Below, piece after piece: positions 55,702 to 64,000 of a stretch of 64,000 bases of DNA. A model generated the notes under the pieces. The model was not told where the DNA came from. It made no database searches and was given only the letters and a program-made list of their open reading frames with translations. Numbering within the stretch: the stretch's first letter is position 1; each line of letters starts with the position of its first letter. This DNA comes from Chloroflexota bacterium (GTDB lineage Bacteria > Chloroflexota > Limnocylindria > QHBO01): contig JBBPIR010000002.1 in NCBI GenBank assembly GCA_038040195.1, positions 175,227-239,226 on the forward strand. Reading direction: 5' to 3'. A program made the position numbers and the translations under genes.

Positions 55702-56153
55702 CTGCCGAGGTCCCGAGCCGAGTCGATCAACAGGGTGAACGGTCCATCGTTCACCAGCTCGACCTCCATCGCCGCCCCGAAGCGGCCGGTCGCCACTTCC
55801 GCACCCGCCTCCCGTAAGCGCGCCACGAACCGCTCGACCAGCGGCTCCGCGACGGCAGGCGGCGCTGCGGCGGTGAATCCCGGGCGGCGACCGCTGCGCA
55901 CGTCGGCCAGCAGGGTGAACTGGCTGACGACCAGCAGCGTGCCGTGGACATCGGCCAGGGAGAGGTTGGTCCGACCGGCGGGATCCTCGAAGTAACGCAG
56001 CCCGATCAGCTTGGCCGCCATCCGATCCACCACCTCGGGACTGTCATCGGTGCTCACCCCGACCAGGACCACGGCCCCGTGTTCGATCCGCCCTGCCTCT
56101 ACGCCAGCCGCCCGCACGCTGGCGCCTGACACGCGCTGAACGACCAGCCGCAT
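55698..56153 (-). CDS. dtd: D-aminoacyl-tRNA deacylase
   Basis: A 151-aa DTD that removes D-amino acids from mis-charged tRNA. N-terminal MRLVVQRVSGASVRA, the SQFTLLADVRSGRRPGF active-site motif and the C-terminal VNDGPFTLLID are all typical (NxGPxT). ATG 56153 sits 5 bp after the glycoside-hydrolase gene, in the same transcript. Confidence 0.95.
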   Translation of the reverse strand: MRLVVQRVSGASVRAAGVEAGRIEHGAVVLVGVSTDDSPEVVDRMAAKLIGLRYFEDPAGRTNLSLADVHGTLLVVSQFTLLADVRSGRRPGFTAAAPPAVAEPLVERFVARLREAGAEVATGRFGAAMEVELVNDGPFTLLIDSARDLGS

Positions 56154-56157
56154 CGAC

Positions 56158-57768
56158 CTACGGCGAGCCCGACGGGGAGCTGCCGGGCGGCTCCGGGACA
56201 TCGGCCGCCGTCACGAGGGAATAGTCCTCGCCCTCGATCGGTCCGCCCAGCGCGTCCTCGGTGAACTCCGCCGCGGCATTCCAGATCATCCAGCCCGCGG
56301 CCCCGTTGTCGGCCAGCGCCTGCATCTCGGCCCGGACGTCGGCGGCGGTGTAGGCCCGGAACGACCCGTACCCGAAGTCCTGGATCCAGGGCCGAATCCG
56401 GAGCGGGAGGCCGACGGCCTGCTGGTTCATGATCTCCAGGGTGCCATCGATCATCTCGTACGGGTGCTCGTTGGGTTCGGCAATGTCGAATACGCCCGCG
56501 TAGTAGTGGCTCGGATAGACCATGGGGCTGAAGTAGTCGACGTAGGGCATGATCACCTCCGGTCGCTGCCCGATCCCCTGGTCGTCGGTGGCGATGAAGC
56601 TGATCGGGAAGACGTCGGCGGCCAGGAAGGTGCGGCGCCAGGCGAGCTCATCGGAGATGACCCGCATCACGCGCTGGATGGTCGGAAGCCGGAAGGACTG
56701 GGTGTGCGGCAGGTTGGTCTGGGCCAGCTCGTACGGCCCGTCGCTGTAGAACCGGATGTAGTCCAGCTGCACCTCGTCGAAGCCGCGCTCGGCCAGGTCC
56801 GCCGCGATGGCCGCCACGTACTCGGCCACACCCGGGTTCCCGGGGTCGAGCCACACGCCTCCGCCCCAGTCGGTCCACGGCTCGCCCGTTTGCACGTTGC
56901 GGACCGCCAGCTCGGGCCGCGCCACTCCGAGCGTGTTGTCCTTCATGACCACGACCCGGGCGATGGTGTAGATCCCCCGCTCCTTCAGGGCGGGCAGAAG
57001 CTCCTCGAGCGTGAACACCGGTGAGGTCATGATCGCTCCGCTATCCTGGGCCTCGGCCAGGTCGGTTGCGTAGTAGAGCCACCCGCCAGTCTCCTTGACG
57101 TCGATGACCATGGCGTTGGCCTCCGTCCGATCGATGAGGTCCAACATGGCGTCCAGCCGGCCCGCGCCCTCGAACACGGCCGACGGCGCATACAGGGCGC
57201 GTGCCCGGAACGTGGGCAACGTCATGTCCTTCTCCATCTCGTCGTCGGCGGCAATGACGCCCAGCCGATAGCCGGGCGCCTTGTAGATGAGCGTCCCGGT
57301 CTCGGGCACGCCGGACAGGGCGTAGCTCCCGTCCTCGCCCGTTCGAACCCCGGCCGCCTGACCCTCGACGAACACCCGGGCGCCGACGATCGGCGTGCCG
57401 GTCTCGTCACGGACGGTGCCTCGCACCGTGTTGTTGCGCAGGCCGATCGAGACGTCCCCGTCGGGCGGGACGGTCCCCGATCCGGGGTCGAATCCATCGG
57501 CCTCCGCGATCACCTCGCTGCCCGCCAGGGCGCTGACAGTGGCGGTCCCCTCGGATCCGGTGGTCGCCTCACTCTCGCCCACCGCCACCCGCGCCCCCGG
57601 CACCGGCGTTCCGGTGACGGCGTCCTCCACCCTCACCGTGAGCGGGCGTGGGGTCGGCTGAGGGGTGGGCAGGATCGGGATCGCGCCACTGCAGGCCGCC
57701 ACCACGGCCAGGCACAGCACGGCCATCGCCGCGCGGCCAGGTGCGCGGCCGCGAGTACCGCGGTTCAC
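56158..57768 (-). CDS. Lipoprotein putative glycoside hydrolase (DUF4015) with carboxypeptidase-like regulatory domains
   Basis: A 536-aa surface lipoprotein: signal peptide with lipobox ending at C26 (LAVVAAC). Two Ig-like carboxypeptidase-regulatory domains (about 40-110 and 112-185; GTVRDETGTPIVGARVFVEG) precede a DUF4015 TIM-barrel (about 190-520) with NAMVIDVKETGG, ARVVVMKDN, GFDEVQLDYIRFYSDG and SPMVYPSHY. The family is related to GH13-like barrels but its substrate is unknown. Its start overlaps the rpe stop by four bases. Confidence 0.85.
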   Translation of the reverse strand: MNRGTRGRAPGRAAMAVLCLAVVAACSGAIPILPTPQPTPRPLTVRVEDAVTGTPVPGARVAVGESEATTGSEGTATVSALAGSEVIAEADGFDPGSGTVPPDGDVSIGLRNNTVRGTVRDETGTPIVGARVFVEGQAAGVRTGEDGSYALSGVPETGTLIYKAPGYRLGVIAADDEMEKDMTLPTFRARALYAPSAVFEGAGRLDAMLDLIDRTEANAMVIDVKETGGWLYYATDLAEAQDSGAIMTSPVFTLEELLPALKERGIYTIARVVVMKDNTLGVARPELAVRNVQTGEPWTDWGGGVWLDPGNPGVAEYVAAIAADLAERGFDEVQLDYIRFYSDGPYELAQTNLPHTQSFRLPTIQRVMRVISDELAWRRTFLAADVFPISFIATDDQGIGQRPEVIMPYVDYFSPMVYPSHYYAGVFDIAEPNEHPYEMIDGTLEIMNQQAVGLPLRIRPWIQDFGYGSFRAYTAADVRAEMQALADNGAAGWMIWNAAAEFTEDALGGPIEGEDYSLVTAADVPEPPGSSPSGSP

Positions 57769-58442
57769 GCGGGCATCCGGGCCAAGGCGCGGAAGCGTTC
57801 GACGACCGGCGCCAGGTCTCCGCGCTCCTCGTACAGGGCCGACCCGACCACCAGCACGTCTCCACCGGCTCGATACGCGGCCTCGATCGTTTCCAGGTTG
57901 ACCCCTCCATCCACCGCGATCGGCAGGTCCAGGCCCCGACGGGTGGCCTCGGCGGCCAACGATTCCAGCTTGGGCAGGACATCGGTCAGGAACGGCTGGC
58001 GGCCAAAGCCTGGGTGCACCGTCATGACCAGCAGCAGGTCGATGCGCTCGAGATAGGGATGGACCGCCTCGGCCGGCGTCTCGGGGTTCAGCGCCAACCC
58101 GGCCTGGCGGCCGGCTCGCTGAATGACCTCGATCACCGCGTCGGGGTCGTCGGCGGCCTCGACATGGAAGACGATGACGTCACTGCCGGCGCCCACGAAA
58201 TCGGCGGCGTAGCGCAGCGGATCCTCGATCATGAGGTGGGCGTGGAACGGGATCGCCGTGTGGGACCTGAGCGCGGCCACGACCGGCGCCCCGAACGAGA
58301 TGTTTCCCACGAAATGCCCATCCATGACGTCCAGGTGGATGGAATCCACGCCCCCGGCGGCCGCCCGAGCGACTTCCTCCCCCAGACGAGCGAAGTCGGC
58401 GTTCAGGACGCTCGCCGACAGGTGCGGCGCTCGGCGGGTCAT
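57765..58442 (-). CDS. rpe: Ribulose-phosphate 3-epimerase
   Basis: A 225-aa TIM-barrel epimerase of the pentose phosphate pathway. It has LSASVLNADFARLGEEV, IHLDVMDGHFVGNISFG, HAHLMIEDPLRYAADF, LLVMTVHPGFGRQPF and IAVDGGVNLETI. ATG 58442 is 13 bp after the rlmN stop; frame upstream overlaps rlmN and is spurious. Confidence 0.96.
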   Translation of the reverse strand: MTRRAPHLSASVLNADFARLGEEVARAAAGGVDSIHLDVMDGHFVGNISFGAPVVAALRSHTAIPFHAHLMIEDPLRYAADFVGAGSDVIVFHVEAADDPDAVIEVIQRAGRQAGLALNPETPAEAVHPYLERIDLLLVMTVHPGFGRQPFLTDVLPKLESLAAEATRRGLDLPIAVDGGVNLETIEAAYRAGGDVLVVGSALYEERGDLAPVVERFRALARMPA

Positions 58443-58455
58443 GACGTGGGGACCG

Positions 58456-59583
58456 TCACGCGAGCACGAGCTCCCTCTCGGGCTGCGGCCGCAGCGAGCG
58501 CCGGGCGAGCTGGGCGTGGAGCTGCCCACAGGCGGCTTCGATCGAGCGGCCGCGAGTGTCGCGCACGGTGGTCGCCACCCCGGCGTCCCGCAGGATGGCG
58601 GCAAAGCGGTCGATCCCGGTCCGGGGCGTGCCGAGCCACGGCGCGGCCGGGGTCGGGTTGAGCGGCATGAGGTTCACGTGGCACAGCCACCCGCGAGCCA
58701 GTTCGGCCAGGTGACGCGCCTCGTCCGGCGCGTCGTTGACCCCGTCGATCATGACGTACTCCAGGCTCACCCGGCGGTGGGTCCGGCTCGCGAAGCGGCG
58801 CCCCGCGTCGAGGACCGCGGCGATCGGCCACTTGCGGTTGATGGGCACCAGCTCGTCGCGGAGCGCGTCGTGCGCGGCGTGCAGGCTGATGGCCAGGTTG
58901 ACCTGGGGCAGCTCATCGGTCATGCGGTTAATGCCGGGGACAACGCCCGAGGTGCTCACGGTCAGGTGACGAGCGCCGATCGCCAGGCGCGTGGGATCGT
59001 TCAGGTGCCGGACCGCGTCGAACACCGCCTCGACGTTGAGCAGGGGCTCCCCCATCCCCATGAACACCACGTTGAGGTGGCGATCGGGGTCGATCGTGCG
59101 GGCCCGCGCCCGGCGCCACCACAGGACCTGGTCCACGATCTCGGCCGCGGAGAGATGGCGCCCGAAGCCACCCTGCCCGGTGGCGCAGAACGGGCAGCCC
59201 ACCGCGCAGCCGGCCTGGCTGGAGATGCAGATCGTGGTCCGGGGCGCCGATCCAGCACGCCCCGGGTAGCGCATCAGGACCGACTCGATGCGTTGTCCGT
59301 CGGCGAGCTCATGGACGGCCTTCTCGGTCAAGGCCCCTTCGGTGCCGACCACCTGCGTGGCCCCGATGCTCGAGAAGCGGAATGCCCCGGCTAGGGCCGC
59401 CCGCAGACGGCGCGGCATATCGGTCAGGTCGTCGAAGCCCTGGGCGCGGCCGGCGGCCACGCCGGATGCGACCTGGCGCGCACGGTAGGCGGGCTCGCCC
59501 CGGGCAGCGAACCAGGCAACCAGCTGATCTGTCGCGACCTCGCTGATGGCCGGCAGCGGCTCAGCGGGGTGAGGATCAGTCAC
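58456..59583 (-). CDS. rlmN: Dual-specificity 23S rRNA / tRNA A-C2 methyltransferase RlmN
   Basis: A 375-aa radical-SAM enzyme methylating A2503 of 23S rRNA and A37 of some tRNAs. The Fe-S motif is CAVGCPFC within SSQAGCAVGCPFCATGQGG; NVVFMGMGEPLLNVEAVF, TVSTSGVVPGI and NLMPLNPTP follow. GTG 59583 overlaps the 3' end of the zinc peptidase gene by 8 bp. Confidence 0.96.
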   Translation of the reverse strand: MTDPHPAEPLPAISEVATDQLVAWFAARGEPAYRARQVASGVAAGRAQGFDDLTDMPRRLRAALAGAFRFSSIGATQVVGTEGALTEKAVHELADGQRIESVLMRYPGRAGSAPRTTICISSQAGCAVGCPFCATGQGGFGRHLSAAEIVDQVLWWRRARARTIDPDRHLNVVFMGMGEPLLNVEAVFDAVRHLNDPTRLAIGARHLTVSTSGVVPGINRMTDELPQVNLAISLHAAHDALRDELVPINRKWPIAAVLDAGRRFASRTHRRVSLEYVMIDGVNDAPDEARHLAELARGWLCHVNLMPLNPTPAAPWLGTPRTGIDRFAAILRDAGVATTVRDTRGRSIEAACGQLHAQLARRSLRPQPERELVLA

Positions 59584-60283
59584 GACGACCCATGACCAGG
59601 CTCAGGTAGTACAGGAACGTCAACATCGCCGTCAGGGCCGCCGCAACGTACGTCCAGGCCGCCGCCTTCAAGACCGCGCGGGCGCCGTCCTGGCGCTCCC
59701 CGGTCATGCCCAGGCCCTCGACGAAGGCAAGGGCACGCCCACTGGCGCCGATCTCGACCGGGAGCGTGATGAGCGTGAACCCGAACGCGATGCCGAAGCC
59801 GATGAGGCCGACCACGGCCAGCCCGGTCAGGTTGAGCCACAGACCGGCAATGATCAGCCACGGGGCCAGCGACGAGCCGAAGTTGGCGGCCGGCACGATG
59901 AAGGATCGCGCGGTCAGCCACCGGTCGCGCTGCCGATCCTGGAGGGCGTGTCCAACTTCGTGGGCGATCACCGCGGCCGCGGCCACGGACAGCTGCGGAC
60001 CGGCCGAGACCGCGTCACTCCCCGCCACCGTCTGGCTGACACGCAGGATCTTCGCGCGTGGGTCGTAGTGATCGGTCAGCTGGCCGGGCGTGGGTTCGAT
60101 CTGGACGTTGGTCAGGCCCTGCCGGTCCAGGAGCCGGCGAGCGAAGTCGTATGCGCCCAGGTTGATCCCGGAATCGACCTTGGACCAGCGTCCGTACGTG
60201 GAGCGGACCCGCCAAGCGGCCCAGCCGCTGATCGCGACCATGACCACCAGCAGAACAATGTACGTGGGGTCGAATATGAACAT
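59576..60283 (-). CDS. YugP-type membrane zinc metallopeptidase
   Basis: A 235-aa membrane protein of the Zn_peptidase_2 (YugP) family. The zinc motif HEVGHALQD lies near residue 109, flanked by membrane helices (about 5-23, 130-155, 160-185, 208-228). SKVDSGINLGAYDFARRLL and DPRAKILRVSQTV match the family. ATG 60283 follows a GGAGG site and a TATACT promoter. Substrates are unknown. Confidence 0.9.
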   Translation of the reverse strand: MFIFDPTYIVLLVVMVAISGWAAWRVRSTYGRWSKVDSGINLGAYDFARRLLDRQGLTNVQIEPTPGQLTDHYDPRAKILRVSQTVAGSDAVSAGPQLSVAAAAVIAHEVGHALQDRQRDRWLTARSFIVPAANFGSSLAPWLIIAGLWLNLTGLAVVGLIGFGIAFGFTLITLPVEIGASGRALAFVEGLGMTGERQDGARAVLKAAAWTYVAAALTAMLTFLYYLSLVMGRRD

Positions 60284-60315
60284 CGGTCAGGTGCCACCTC
60301 CAGGCGCCGTGGGCG

Positions 60316-60321
60316 AGTATA
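60316..60321 (-). promoter_or_regulatory. -10 element (TATACT) of the YugP-type peptidase gene
   Basis: TATACT on the minus strand, about 33 bp before the ATG, lying in the 84-bp gap after fmt. No good -35. It would start a peptidase-rlmN-rpe-hydrolase-dtd transcript. Confidence 0.5.
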
Positions 60322-60367
60322 CCCAAGGCGGCCGGCACCGCCCTCAGGGGCCGAATGGACCCGCCCG

Positions 60368-61309
60368 TCAGTCGGGCGCCGCGTCCCCGCCCAGCAGGAC
60401 GTGGTCCCGGCTGAGCCCGTTGCGCCAGGCGTCCGCCGCCATCGGTGGCCGGCCCTCGGGCTGCACGGTCTCCAGGGCCAGGGCACCCAGCCCGCAGGCG
60501 ACCATCGGCGGGGTGCCGGGCAGCAGTGAGCCAATGGGAAGGCCGGGCAGGCCGCTGACCGGGTGCGCACGGCGAATGTGCAGGCGCCGCCCGTCGAGAG
60601 TGGTCCAGGCCCCCGGCCAGGGCTGCAGGGCGCGCACCTGGCGGTCGATCGCCTCGGCGCTCCCTCCCCAGTCGATCCATCCATCGCGCCGCGTGAACTG
60701 TGGTCGGTACGTCGCCTGCGACTCGTCCTGCTCCTGGACATCGAGGCGGCCCGTCGCCCAGTCGGCCAGCCGCGGCGGGATGACCTCGGCCGCCAGAACG
60801 CCCAGCCGCCTTTCCAGCTCGGGTGTTTCCTCGCGCCCGGAGAGCGGAATCCGCCACTGTCCGACCAGCGGCCCCGCGTCGAGGCGCTCGACCATGATCA
60901 TCAGGCTGATCCCGGCCTCCGGGTCCCCGGCCAGGATGGTGGAGGCCACCGGGGCCGCACCCCGGTGGCGAGGCAGGAGCGAAGGGTGCACGTTGAGCGG
61001 GGGTCGCGGCGCCACGGCCAGCAGATCGGCCGGGACGAGCTCGCCGTAGGCGACCAGGAGCAGGCCATCGGGTCGAAACGCCGCAATCGATTCGCGCGCC
61101 TCCGGCGAACGGAGCCGCGGCGGGGTCAGCACATGCATCCCGTGCGACCGGGCGGCGTCCGCCACGGGTGCCGCCCGCTCGTGGAGTCCGCGGCCCGCCG
61201 GGCGGTCCGGGCGGCTCAGGACCAGGACCTCGTCTGCCAGCTCAGGAAGCCGTTCGAGGAGCGGAACGCCGAACGCGCCGCTTCCCAGAAACGCGACCCG
61301 GCCCAGCAC
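60368..61309 (-). CDS. fmt: Methionyl-tRNA formyltransferase
   Basis: A 313-aa enzyme formylating initiator Met-tRNA. N-terminal VAFLGSGAFGVPLLERL, the formyl-folate site with NVHPSLLPRHRGAAPV and LDAGPLVGQWRIPL, and a C-terminal domain (YRPQFTRRDGWIDWGGSAEAIDRQVRALQPWPGAWT). GTG 61309 abuts the def stop (TAGTG). The open frame continuing upstream through def and priA is spurious. Confidence 0.95.
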   Translation of the reverse strand: MLGRVAFLGSGAFGVPLLERLPELADEVLVLSRPDRPAGRGLHERAAPVADAARSHGMHVLTPPRLRSPEARESIAAFRPDGLLLVAYGELVPADLLAVAPRPPLNVHPSLLPRHRGAAPVASTILAGDPEAGISLMIMVERLDAGPLVGQWRIPLSGREETPELERRLGVLAAEVIPPRLADWATGRLDVQEQDESQATYRPQFTRRDGWIDWGGSAEAIDRQVRALQPWPGAWTTLDGRRLHIRRAHPVSGLPGLPIGSLLPGTPPMVACGLGALALETVQPEGRPPMAADAWRNGLSRDHVLLGGDAAPD

Positions 61310-61815
61310 TAGATGCTGGCCGCCGCCTCTTCTTTCACCGTCTCGGAGGCCTCGCTCACCCGGACCAGCTCTTCGAGCGATTCCAGGTAGTCGATGTACA
61401 GGGCCCCGTTCAGGTGGTCGATCTCGTGCTGGAGCGCCCGCCCCAGAAGCTCGTCCCCCTTGACGCGGAATTCCTTGCCATGTCGGTCGCGGGCCTTGAT
61501 GGTCACCTTCTCCGCGCGCTCGACCTCGGCCACGAATCCGGGGATCGAGAGGCAGCCCTCCCAGTCGACCACGCTTCCGGATCGGCGGACGAGCTTCGGG
61601 TTGATGAGCTCGGTGATCTTGCCATCGATCTCGATCACGGCCACCTGGAGCGGAACGCCGACCTGGTTGGCGGCCAGGCCGATGCCGGGCGCGTCTCGCA
61701 TCGTCTCGAGCAGGTCGTCCAGGAGCCGATGGAGGGAGGCATCGAAGTCGGCGACCCGCTTCGTCTTCTCGCGCAGCGTCGGCTCGTCGGCGGTCAGGAT
61801 GCGGCGGACGACCAT
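61309..61815 (-). CDS. def: Peptide deformylase
   Basis: A 168-aa metallo-deformylase. The three motifs are intact: GIGLAANQVG, EGCLSIPG and QHEIDHLNG. A C-terminal tail of about 15 residues is Glu/Ala-rich. ATG 61815 lies 6 nt after a TACAAT -10, implying a leaderless def-fmt mRNA separate from priA. Confidence 0.97.
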   Translation of the reverse strand: MVVRRILTADEPTLREKTKRVADFDASLHRLLDDLLETMRDAPGIGLAANQVGVPLQVAVIEIDGKITELINPKLVRRSGSVVDWEGCLSIPGFVAEVERAEKVTIKARDRHGKEFRVKGDELLGRALQHEIDHLNGALYIDYLESLEELVRVSEASETVKEEAAASI

Positions 61816-61821
61816 GCCCGC

Positions 61822-61827
61822 ATTGTA
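61822..61827 (-). promoter_or_regulatory. -10 element (TACAAT) of def-fmt, leaderless
   Basis: TACAAT on the minus strand ends exactly 6 nt before the def ATG, in the 30-bp gap between priA and def. No ribosome site or clear -35. Confidence 0.5.
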
Positions 61828-61845
61828 GAGGAGCCGGTGTGGAGG

Positions 61846-64000
61846 CTAGAGCAGGGACCCGGGATCGACGTCGATGCCGATGCCCGCCGGCACGCGCTCC
61901 AGTGAGGCCGCTCGGGCGTCCTCGGTCGCCGCACGGACGACGACCTGCCACCGCCAGCGGCCGGCCCGGCGCGGAACCCAGGCCGGCACGGGGCCCAGGA
62001 CGTCGACCCCCGGGCCGGCGACCGCGGAAGCGGCGGTATCGGCTCGGACCTCGCCGCGCCGGCGATCGGCATCCGCCACCAGCAAGCGGGCCAGCCAGCC
62101 GTAGGGCGGATACCCGAAGGCCTCCCGTCTGGGCAGCTCGCCATCCACGAACGCGTCCACGTCGAGCCGCGCCGCGGCCCGGATGGCCGGATGGTCGGGC
62201 GCGTAGGTCTGGATCACCACCTGCCCGCTGAGCGGGCCGCGGCCGGCGCGCCCGGCCACCTGGGCCAGGAGCTGGAACGTCCGTTCCGCCGCGAGGTAGT
62301 CCGGCAGATGCAGGGTCACGTCGGCCGCCACCACCCCGGCCAGCGTGACCGACGGCAGGTCCAGGCCCTTGGCCGCCAGCTGGGTGCCGACCAGGACGTC
62401 GACGCGTCCCGCGACGAAGTCGTCGTAGATGGACTCGAAGCGACGCCGGGCGGCAACCGCATCGGAATCCAGGCGAGCCACCCGCAGCTGAGGGAACCGG
62501 GACCGCACCTCGGCCTCGACGCGTTGGGTACCGGCGCCGAAATAGCGGATCCGCGGGCTGTTGCAGTTCGGGCAACGGGTTGGGAGGACTGCCGTCCGAC
62601 CATCGTGGTGGCAGCGCAGCTCGGCGGTGGCCAGGTGGTGCACGAGCGGCATCAGACACTCGGGACACCGCAGCGGCTCCCCGCAGTCGCGGCACAGGAC
62701 GAAGGTCGCGGCGCCGCGCCGGTTGATGAGGAGGATCGCCTGCTGGCGGCCTGCGGCCAGCCGGGCGAGGCCATCGGTCAAGGTCTCCGACAGCACTGAC
62801 CGATTGCCCGCCGCCAGCTCGGCGCGCATGTCGACGATGGTCACCCGGGGCGCCGCGCCGACCCGACGGGTCGCGAGGCGCACGCGACGCGCCGCGCCGG
62901 TCCGCACCCGGTACACGCTGACGACATCGGGCGTGGCGGAGGCCTGCACGACCCGCGCACCGGTCAGGGCGGCGCGCTGGCCGGCCACCCATCGGGTGTC
63001 ATAGCGAGGGGTGCGATCGGCCTTGTAGCCCGTATCGTGGGCCTCATCCAGGACCACCAGCCCAAGGTTCCGGAGCGGAGCAAAGATCGCGGATCGGGTG
63101 CCGACGACCACCCGCGCCTCCCCGCCCATGATGCGGATCCATTCGTCGTGCCGCTCCCCGGCCGAGAGCCCCGAGTGGAGCACCGAAAGTGCCGGTCCCG
63201 CCGTCGCGTGGAGGCGGTCCGCGATCTGCGGGATCAGGGTGACCTCGGGAACGAGCACGATCGCATCCCGGCCGGCGGCGAGGGTGTCCTCCACGGAGGC
63301 CAGGATGACGTCGGTCTTCCCGGATGCGGCGACGCCCTCGAGCAGCAACTCCCCGCCGGGGGCGAGGTCCGCGATCGCGCGGATGGCGGCGGCCTGCTCG
63401 GGCGCCATGTCCGCAGCCGCGGTCTGGCCCGGGGGCCGATGACTGAGCGGGTCGCGCCGGGTCGTCAACCAGTCGAGATCAACCCACCCGGCGGCTTCGA
63501 GGCGGCGGGTGGGTTGCAAGAGCGACGAAGCCGGGCGGGCCAACCGCGCGCCGAGCTCGGCCAGTGATAAGGTCTCGCCGGGTCCGACGGCGTCGAGCAG
63601 CGCCCGCTGGAGCGGCCCGGAGACGGGACTTCCGGGCGTTCGGCGGCGGCGAACCACGTGGATCCGTCGCGGCCCGGCTGCCGGTGGTCGCAAGCGCCAC
63701 GCGGCGCGGAGCGCACCCGCTCGTCGGCGACCCTCGAGCCAGCGGGGCGACACGTCATCGGCGAGGCGCCGCAGCTGGCGCTCGGTGAGCAGCGTCCCGA
63801 CCTCCAGCTCGCCATCGCCCGCCTCCCCGTCCCCCGCACCGGCAGCGCCCAGGGCGGCGGGCTCGAGGACCTCCCACCGCCGCTCGAGACGCGACTCGAG
63901 GCCCGGCGGCAGCATGGCGGCCAGCGTCGTCCCGATCGGGGCGCGGTAGCGGATGGCGATCGCCTCGGCCAGGGCCAGCAGGTCCGGAGTCAGCAGGGGG
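61846..64000 (-). CDS. priA: Primosomal protein N' (PriA helicase), 5' end outside window
   Basis: At least 717 residues of PriA, the fork-restart helicase; the frame is open to the window edge with PriA-like sequence upstream of ATG 63915 (LLTPDLLALAEAIAIRYRAP), so the true start lies beyond. Motor motifs are LEGVAASGKTDVILAS and LVVLDEAHDTGYKADRTPRYDTR. The zinc region has CRDCGEPLRCPECLMPL and CHHD...CPNCNSPRIRYFG, followed by VAGRAGRGPLSGQVVIQT. It leads the def-fmt cluster. Confidence 0.95.
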   Translation of the reverse strand, partial: PLLTPDLLALAEAIAIRYRAPIGTTLAAMLPPGLESRLERRWEVLEPAALGAAGAGDGEAGDGELEVGTLLTERQLRRLADDVSPRWLEGRRRAGALRAAWRLRPPAAGPRRIHVVRRRRTPGSPVSGPLQRALLDAVGPGETLSLAELGARLARPASSLLQPTRRLEAAGWVDLDWLTTRRDPLSHRPPGQTAAADMAPEQAAAIRAIADLAPGGELLLEGVAASGKTDVILASVEDTLAAGRDAIVLVPEVTLIPQIADRLHATAGPALSVLHSGLSAGERHDEWIRIMGGEARVVVGTRSAIFAPLRNLGLVVLDEAHDTGYKADRTPRYDTRWVAGQRAALTGARVVQASATPDVVSVYRVRTGAARRVRLATRRVGAAPRVTIVDMRAELAAGNRSVLSETLTDGLARLAAGRQQAILLINRRGAATFVLCRDCGEPLRCPECLMPLVHHLATAELRCHHDGRTAVLPTRCPNCNSPRIRYFGAGTQRVEAEVRSRFPQLRVARLDSDAVAARRRFESIYDDFVAGRVDVLVGTQLAAKGLDLPSVTLAGVVAADVTLHLPDYLAAERTFQLLAQVAGRAGRGPLSGQVVIQTYAPDHPAIRAAARLDVDAFVDGELPRREAFGYPPYGWLARLLVADADRRRGEVRADTAASAVAGPGVDVLGPVPAWVPRRAGRWRWQVVVRAATEDARAASLERVPAGIGIDVDPGSLL

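Noticed and set aside
61309-62992. Open frame joining fmt to sequence upstream through def and into priA
   Set aside because: Only the part after GTG 61309 has formyltransferase motifs; the rest is antiparallel-free shadow of def and priA in another register.

Overview
The window is a 64 kb stretch of high-GC bacterial chromosome packed with conserved housekeeping genes, most of them in long co-directional, often ATGA-overlapping operons. The gene orders (rpsB-tsf-pyrH-frr-uppS-cdsA-dxr-rseP, nusA-rnpM-infB-rbfA-nrnA-truB-ribF-rpsO-pnp, coaD-yceD-rpmF-plsX-nusB-acpP-rnc-smc-ftsY-ffh-rpsP-khpA-rimM-trmD-rplS-rnhB), a MEP-pathway dxr, RNase Y, RNase J and YmdB, and a DivIVA-like coiled-coil gene beside yceD best fit a Chloroflexota bacterium. 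That assignment is inference: no rRNA or tRNA gene is present to confirm it.

Layout. 1-9.2 kb (+): three 30-bp tandem repeats at the edge, a membrane GGDEF-EAL protein, an LLM-class oxidoreductase, rny-ymdB, a RibD-like reductase, miaA, and hflX preceded by a 7-codon leader ORF. 9.2-27.3 kb (-): one run from nusA down to murC and small membrane proteins, containing translation-initiation genes, RNA-decay genes (nrnA, pnp, rnj), ftsK-rodZ, yajQ and murC. 27.4-28.5 kb: a small island of unrecognised genes (a 31-aa membrane peptide on -, and a 49-aa membrane peptide coupled to a secreted Cys-rich protein on +). 28.7-37.6 kb (-): typA, bracketed by a 40-bp direct repeat, then the rpsB...rseP operon. 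37.7-38.8 kb (+): a LysM lytic transglycosylase. 38.8-55.4 kb (-): recG through yraN. 55.5 kb (+): rpmB, divergent from recG. 55.7-64 kb (-): priA (cut by the window edge), def, fmt, a membrane zinc peptidase, rlmN, rpe, a lipoprotein glycoside hydrolase and dtd.

The genes form an information-processing backbone: ribosomal proteins, initiation and recycling factors, SRP and its receptor, tRNA and rRNA modification, RNA turnover, envelope precursors (murC, uppS, cdsA, plsX, acpP), chromosome handling (smc, ftsK, recG, priA) and cyclic-nucleotide signalling (GGDEF-EAL, YajQ).

The most unusual object is the PNPase gene (17769-20402). It carries a complete DEDDh (DnaQ/PolC-type) 3'-5' exonuclease domain inside the linker region between its two RNase PH halves, so one polypeptide appears to hold both a phosphorolytic and a hydrolytic 3' exonuclease. 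Other signals worth following are several leaderless promoters (TANNNT 6-9 nt before the start codon), three genes whose conserved N-termini extend past any ATG/GTG/TTG codon (miaA, uppS, the DivIVA-like gene), an attenuator-like hairpin in the nusA leader, hairpins between rpsO and pnp, and a repeat-bearing C-terminal extension on ribosomal protein S16.
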